NCBI GenBank assembly: GCA_023105745.1
Contig: JALGQZ010000001.1
Coordinates: 56,563,437 to 56,627,436 of the forward strand
Direction: 5' to 3'
Length of the DNA: 64,000 nucleotides
DNA from: Austropuccinia psidii
Lineage: Eukaryota > Basidiomycota > Pucciniomycetes > Pucciniales > Sphaerophragmiaceae
The position numbers and the translations under genes were made by a program. Under the pieces are notes generated by a model that was not told where the DNA came from, searched no databases, and saw nothing but the letters and a program-made list of their open reading frames with translations. Positions 59,525-64,000 of the stretch are shown one piece after another; within the stretch, counting starts at the first letter, position 1; each line of letters opens with the position of its first letter.

Positions 59525-61161
59525 TGTCACAACCATGAGTTTGACCCTCCTCCTTGATGGTTGCGGCAATCCAACCTGGAGCCAAGTTGGGGCCAATTGG
59601 CCACGTCATATCTTTTATGGCCAATTGGCCCCCTTGGGTGTCTATGGTATCCACGCCATAACACCTTCCCATGGCCATTCTATGGCCTCAGGCCATATCC
59701 TGCCGCCATTGGCCCTTTTGGCCAATTCCTACTTCACCAACCCCCAAACCTTCATCTTTGATTTTGGGCCTGGGGGGTCATTTGGTCTTCTAGGGGCCTC
59801 CAGGCCCCCTAGCCATCATCTTTGGATTCAGGGCCACCCCTTTTATTAATGGGGTTTTGGCCTAAATGGCCTTTTTGGGCCATTTAGGCCCCCTACGGCC
59901 CGTGGGCCGTGATTCACGGTCCGTAGGCCATTTAGGCCCCTTTTGGCCTAATCCAATGAGGCCAAAAGGGGCCAGTCACCTAGGCCCACCTGAGCCATTT
60001 TTGGCCACCACCTCCTTGGACCCAAAAATGACCAAAACCCTCATGGACACCCTTTTGGCCAGAAATCCCGTAGGACCACCATGGACCAATAGTTCAGCCA
60101 TGGCCTCTGGCAACCACCAGAGGCCACCAGATAAGCTCAGCCCGTCTTTCCCCTCAACTCCAGGGGATTTTCTCTTTTCCTCCATACGATCCGTACTCAA
60201 GGTTGCAGGCATGGTGCATATATGGTATTATATACCATTATGCACCATTTTTGCTCAGCAATCCAATGGTGACGTTTTCAGGATCCAATTCCACCTTCCC
60301 AACTCAAGGTCTCAAACCCCAACGCCCATTTTGAAGGAGGATTAATCAGCTCATCAGTCTGACAAGATATGGCGGCAATCAGAAGACTCTTCAAGGATCC
60401 CAACCACCTGTATCTTCAGGAGTTGGGTTGGCACAATTCATTCAGGATTATTCAAGGACAATTCTAAAGAGTTATTACATCATTTCAATCAGTTGTCAAG
60501 GCATCAAGTATTCAATACTCCTTTGGACAACCCAATTCATCCGTACAGGCCTCATTCAATCAACCTGTATGGTCTTGGCCCAATTGGGTCATTTCATATT
60601 CCACTGAGAGAATTCCATCACACAGTTCAATTTCAAGATAGCCAGAACTGTATTTCCCGATCCGGACAATACAGCCATTGATCCACCTTCCAGGATCAAT
60701 CTTTCAGTTTTCACATATACCCGCTACCTTTCAGCACTTGGGGACTTTTTCCCCAGTTAATTAATATATTGGATTTATCTTTGTCTCTATTTTCTTTTAC
60801 ATTATTAAAGTTAATACTGATAATCTTAAGTCAGTCATTAGCACCTTTTCTCTTTCTTTCTTCGCCTGTCAGTGGATATTGGTGGTCATATCCTTTACTA
60901 ATTCCATTGTTCTTTCTGGCAGGTTGAAACAGTGAATTGAAGATTCAATTGGTTGGCTTCTTGGCTTTTGGCTTTCTTTTATCTTTGGCCTCTGGCTTCA
61001 TTCTTATTTTTCTTTGTTATCTTTGGCATATTTGTCCTTTCTCTTATTCCTGCTTAAGAAATATATCCCATAGTATTTCTTATCATATTTTGGAGCCCTC
61101 CAAGTGAGTTCTTGATTCCTGAGTGCCAGGCCCTCTTGCTTTCATAAGAGCCCCTGTGACA
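59525..61161 (+). mobile_element. Solo LTR S (lineage II)
   Basis: 1,637 bp, TGTCACAACC...CCCCTGTGACA, flanked by an exact target-site duplication CTGGC (59520-59524 and 61162-61166). No internal element sequence is present, as expected after LTR-LTR recombination. Same family as the LTRs of C: GGCC-rich U3, a heptamer array at 59894-59928, a hairpin, and AGTTAATTAATATA at 60755-60768. Confidence 0.95.
59894..59928 (+). repeat. 7-bp repeat array in U3 of S
   Basis: Five heptamers (TACGGCC, CGTGGGC, CGTGATT, CACGGTC, CGTAGGC). The outer parts form a near-perfect inverted repeat (CTACGGCCCGTG with CACGGTCCGTAG). Related to the arrays in B (56343-56412) and C (25934-25968). Confidence 0.65.
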
Positions 61162-61166
61162 CTGGC

Positions 61167-61832
61167 AAAACACCAGCAATGCTAGAAAAAGGCTGGAATC
61201 CAAGACTTCCTTATGATACCCTCAAAAAGAACTTAGTGGATATACATCCAACAGCAAGCAGCTTTAAGATAATGCTTGACAAAGCAAGACACCATGCAAA
61301 CAGATGTATGCAAGATTCTTTCAAATATGCAAAAGAAAGATGGGATAAAGGTCATAAACCACCTGACTTCAAAAAAGGAGACTTGGTCCTAGTATCAACC
61401 CTTAATTTCAATAACATAAAAGGTCCAAAGAAATTGAAAGATTCCTTTGCAGGACCATTTATGATAAAAGCACTTCATGGACACAGTGCTGTGCAATTGG
61501 AACTCACAGGTGAATTAATGAACAAACACCCAGCTTTCCCTGTAAGTCTGATGAAACCTTACAGCTCAAGTGACAAGGAGTTATTTCCACTAAGAAATAA
61601 ACTGCCACTTGAAATTCCCCCCTTGGAAGAAGGAGAAGAAAAGAAAATTGTAAAAGTCCTTAAAGAAAGAAGGACAAGAAACAAAAAAGAAAGAGAATAC
61701 CTTGTGAGGTATAGAAATTCAACTAAAGAAGATGAATGGCTACTTGAGAAAGATATAACAAATGCTGATAAACTACTAAGAAGGTTCAGACATGAAAAAA
61801 ACCTGAATAATAGAAAAGTTAAGCATTATTGA
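61167..61832 (+). pseudogene. A integrase C-terminus and chromodomain-like tail
   Basis: Continues the host frame after S (PAMLEKGWNPRLP). Then come FKKGDLVLVSTLNFNNIKGP and a tail with REYLVRYRNSTKEDEWLLEK and LLRRFRHEK. Open to the natural stop at 61830. Matches E1 780-1286. Confidence 0.9.
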
Positions 61833-61914
61833 GCTTCAAGACCAACAAAGTCTATTTAAGAGGTAGGACAGTGGATGATACCCTAATTAAACATATCAGA
61901 TTGTGGTACAATCA

Positions 61915-61931
61915 TTTTTGGTGGTAGGGAA
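61915..61931 (+). other. Polypurine tract of A
   Basis: TTTTTGGTGGTAGGGAA directly before the 3' LTR, nearly identical to the tract of E1. Confidence 0.8.
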
Positions 61932-63894
61932 TGTGAACCTTTGAGATATGACCACATACCCAAAAAGGTCACGAGAAATACTTAAAATAATTATACATTG
62001 AAAATAATTACCTTAAAACTAAAAAAATGCCATAAATTGGCATAAAAATTGATTTGACTTAAAAACCAATGAGCAAAGATGTGAAATAAATTATACCATT
62101 GGATTCCCCATGGTAAAATACACATATACCATTTTCATGGCATATCTGTAAAGTCAATATTTAATGAGCTATAAGTAATAATACCTTATAAAAAACACAA
62201 ATCCTTATTTATTAAAAAGACCAATGAGACAACATGTAAAATAAATTGTACCATTGGATTCTCCATAAACTTCCGCATATAAAACAATTAAGAAGCTAAG
62301 CTCCAAAGTCAATACTTATGGAATTAAGCTGAATATATGCACTTTTTTGGTCAACACATATATTCAAGGACTTTAGCTAATATCTTTTTAAATATGTATG
62401 ATAGAGTGATGAACCAAAAATAAAGTCATCACGAAGTTACTGTAGAAATACAGAAATGAAGTTTATTCCACAAGTTATTAACAAGGTTAAAACCTGTAAG
62501 GGATTATTGACTAAAATCAACAGAGCTGTTGACCACTTTGTTGTGAAAGTGGTCCAAACTTAAAAAAATATTTACAGTTGGATTCTACTAGTTCATTTGT
62601 GAATAATGATGTATTTTTTATTATAATATTCCAGGTATAACCCCTTGAAATCATGGTTTGAAGTTTAACATATTAAATTTCAACAGAAAAGATGAGTTAC
62701 AAGAAAAATCCTCAAAAATAGAGTTTTGATGATGTGATGAAATGCTCTTGGCAGCATAATGAGGTTATGCCAAGTCATTATAATTCACTCTCTGAATTGC
62801 TTTAGCGTGGAAATCTTAGCAGTTTTTAAGGATCAAAGTTTGAGCTTAATTTGATCATTTATGATCACTAACTGTAACTTTAAATTAAGCTTAACAGTCA
62901 TATGAGTGATAAAATTGGTGCATACTGTTAGTTTATGATTAAAACTAATAAAATCCACGAAATTTGGCGTTCTACCAAGCCTTGTCGTCATCAAACTTAA
63001 AGTTATAGTGATAACTCTAAATAATGGCGTAATAATGAGATAATATGGTTTAATCATGATGTAATCATCACCAAAACTTAAAATATTGATCAGCTCACGT
63101 CTACTAGAAGCCTGATGGACTCTAGGAGGGAGGTATTTACTATAAATAGAGCTCTTTTTACTCCGTTTTCCCCTCAGACGCTTACAAAACATTAAATCAT
63201 TAAATAAAAAGGTAATTCCTTTATTCTTTATATACAAAATTTTATATTATTAAAGACCAAAGATCATATTATAATAATCTTCATCTTTGACATGATTATT
63301 ACAATTATTTAATTGTTTTGTTTCAATTTCTCTCAAAAACCTCAATTCCATGCAAAACCAAGAAAATTTGTAATTTCTCTTAAATTTATTGTAACTACAA
63401 TTTAAATAAGTTTTATTTACATTTCTAGGCATAAATTTACTCAAAATTATTATATTAACCATTAAAAGTAGGTTATTTCTCTTACTATAATAATTTTTTT
63501 CTATTATTACTTTTTGATAATTCTTTAATTGATATAAATAGTATTTATATTAATTTATAGCCTTAATATTGGTAATATTATTGTTATTAATTGTTTTTTA
63601 TTAATAAAAAACAATTTTTTATGCCTTTATCATTTGTTGGTAACAATAATAAAGTTCTTTTAAATATATTAATTATCTTATATTAATATATTTATTATAT
63701 ATTTGTTTTTGTTTATAATATAAATTATATTATTATATTTATTTAATAGTATAATTATTTTACGCCTTAACTATAGTAATTCTTTATTATTATAATTCTT
63801 TTTTATCCTTTTTTATTTATTTATAAGGACATTCATAGTACAATAACTAAAATATTAGTAATTTTTACTTATTTTTTCATAGTCAAACCTTACA
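61932..63894 (+). repeat. 3' LTR of A
   Basis: 1,963 bp, TGTGAACC...CCTTACA, partner of 41368-43332. Confidence 0.95.
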
Positions 63895-64000
63895 AATTAC
63901 TAGTTGAGTACCAGGAGGAAACACAAATAGAAGTTCAGGACATAAAGTTAGAGGCAGACATGCCACAAGATACTTCAAATAAAAACCTGTGCAAACACAC
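63895..64000 (+). pseudogene. H gag, continuation after element A
   Basis: Open to the window end. It carries the peptides VEYQEETQIEVQD and MPQDTSNKNLCKH, in the frame expected from the end of the 5' half at 41367 if A and one flank copy are removed. The rest of H pol should lie to the right of the window. Confidence 0.85.

Larger units (their letters stand above)
41368..63894 (+). mobile_element. Ty3/gypsy element A (lineage I), carrying nested B and S
   Basis: LTRs are 41368-43332 and 61932-63894. Without B (10,303 bp plus 5) and S (1,637 bp plus 5) it would be about 10.6 kb. The flanks are AGTTA on the left and AATTA on the right, a one-mismatch target-site duplication. The host H gag frame is continuous once A and one flank copy are removed. 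The LTRs differ at about 8% of the first 170 bases, so A is much older than B. Coding parts contain stops and two mutually compensating frameshifts. Confidence 0.95.

Noticed and set aside
44000..61832. RIP-like C-to-T mutation as the cause of stops in A
   Set aside because: Several stops (TAA for TAC/TAT, TGA for TGC/TGG) are not of the CpA-to-TpA type alone, so a RIP signature is not supported by eye.
1..64000. tRNA or rRNA genes
   Set aside because: No stretch with paired A-box and B-box elements and a cloverleaf, and no rRNA core, was seen on either strand by eye.

Overview
This window is almost wholly transposable-element sequence from a rust fungus (Pucciniales). The best match is the myrtle rust fungus Austropuccinia psidii: the Gag/Pol sequences, the antisense gene carried by one element and the AT-rich, CpG-poor composition all resemble proteins I recall from its very large, retrotransposon-filled genome. 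The organism call is recognition, not a database search. No rRNA, tRNA, CRISPR array or bacterial-type feature was found.

Layout. 1-8838: a minus-strand Ty3/gypsy element (called E1 here), degenerate, with the distal end of its 3' LTR lying outside the window. 8839-16400: relics of a Plavaka/CACTA-type transposase (minus), an unrecognised cysteine-rich multi-exon gene (plus) and a SNF2-family ATPase (minus), all broken. 16400-24126: mostly gene-free AT-rich DNA around one CpG-retaining island (about 17200-21000), which holds a TATA promoter and a serine-rich ORF that may be the only ordinary host gene here. 24127-35388: a MULE-type transposase gene fused to an OTU cysteine-protease domain (minus), split by a complete minus-strand chromodomain gypsy element C (24721-34028, TSD AATAT). 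35389-36524: a gypsy pol fragment D (minus). From 36525 to the window end, element H (plus) lies in D, element A (41368-63894, plus) lies in the gag of H, and two elements lie in the pol of A: the young element B (47473-57775, TSD ACAAG) in the RT domain, and a solo LTR S (59525-61161, TSD CTGGC) in the integrase. Removing each insert plus one target-site copy restores the host reading frame at every junction I could read.

Two retrotransposon lineages are present. Lineage I (E1, D, H, A) has LTRs of about 1.9 kb, a conserved 13-nt primer-binding site TGGGGGCCTGGCC just inside the 5' LTR, a long coiled-coil Gag with a CCHC knuckle, and a second ORF overlapping the start of gag in the +1 frame. 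That second ORF keeps its protein similarity between copies. Lineage II (B, C, S) consists of chromoviruses with U5 termini ending CCCCTGTGACA. They have a gag-pol junction with a canonical -1 slippery heptamer (GGGAAAA), and a 14-nt stretch next to the LTR that is complementary to a site inside the LTR, as in Tf1-style self-priming.

The most unusual system is in B. Between pol and the 3' LTR it carries an intron-containing antisense gene whose product has a perfect GAL4-type Zn(II)2Cys6 cysteine spacing. Upstream of that gene is an array of 7-bp repeats that places CGG triplets in register. Related heptamer arrays sit inside the LTRs of C and S. A retrotransposon-borne transcription factor acting on its own family is a testable hypothesis, not a demonstrated fact.
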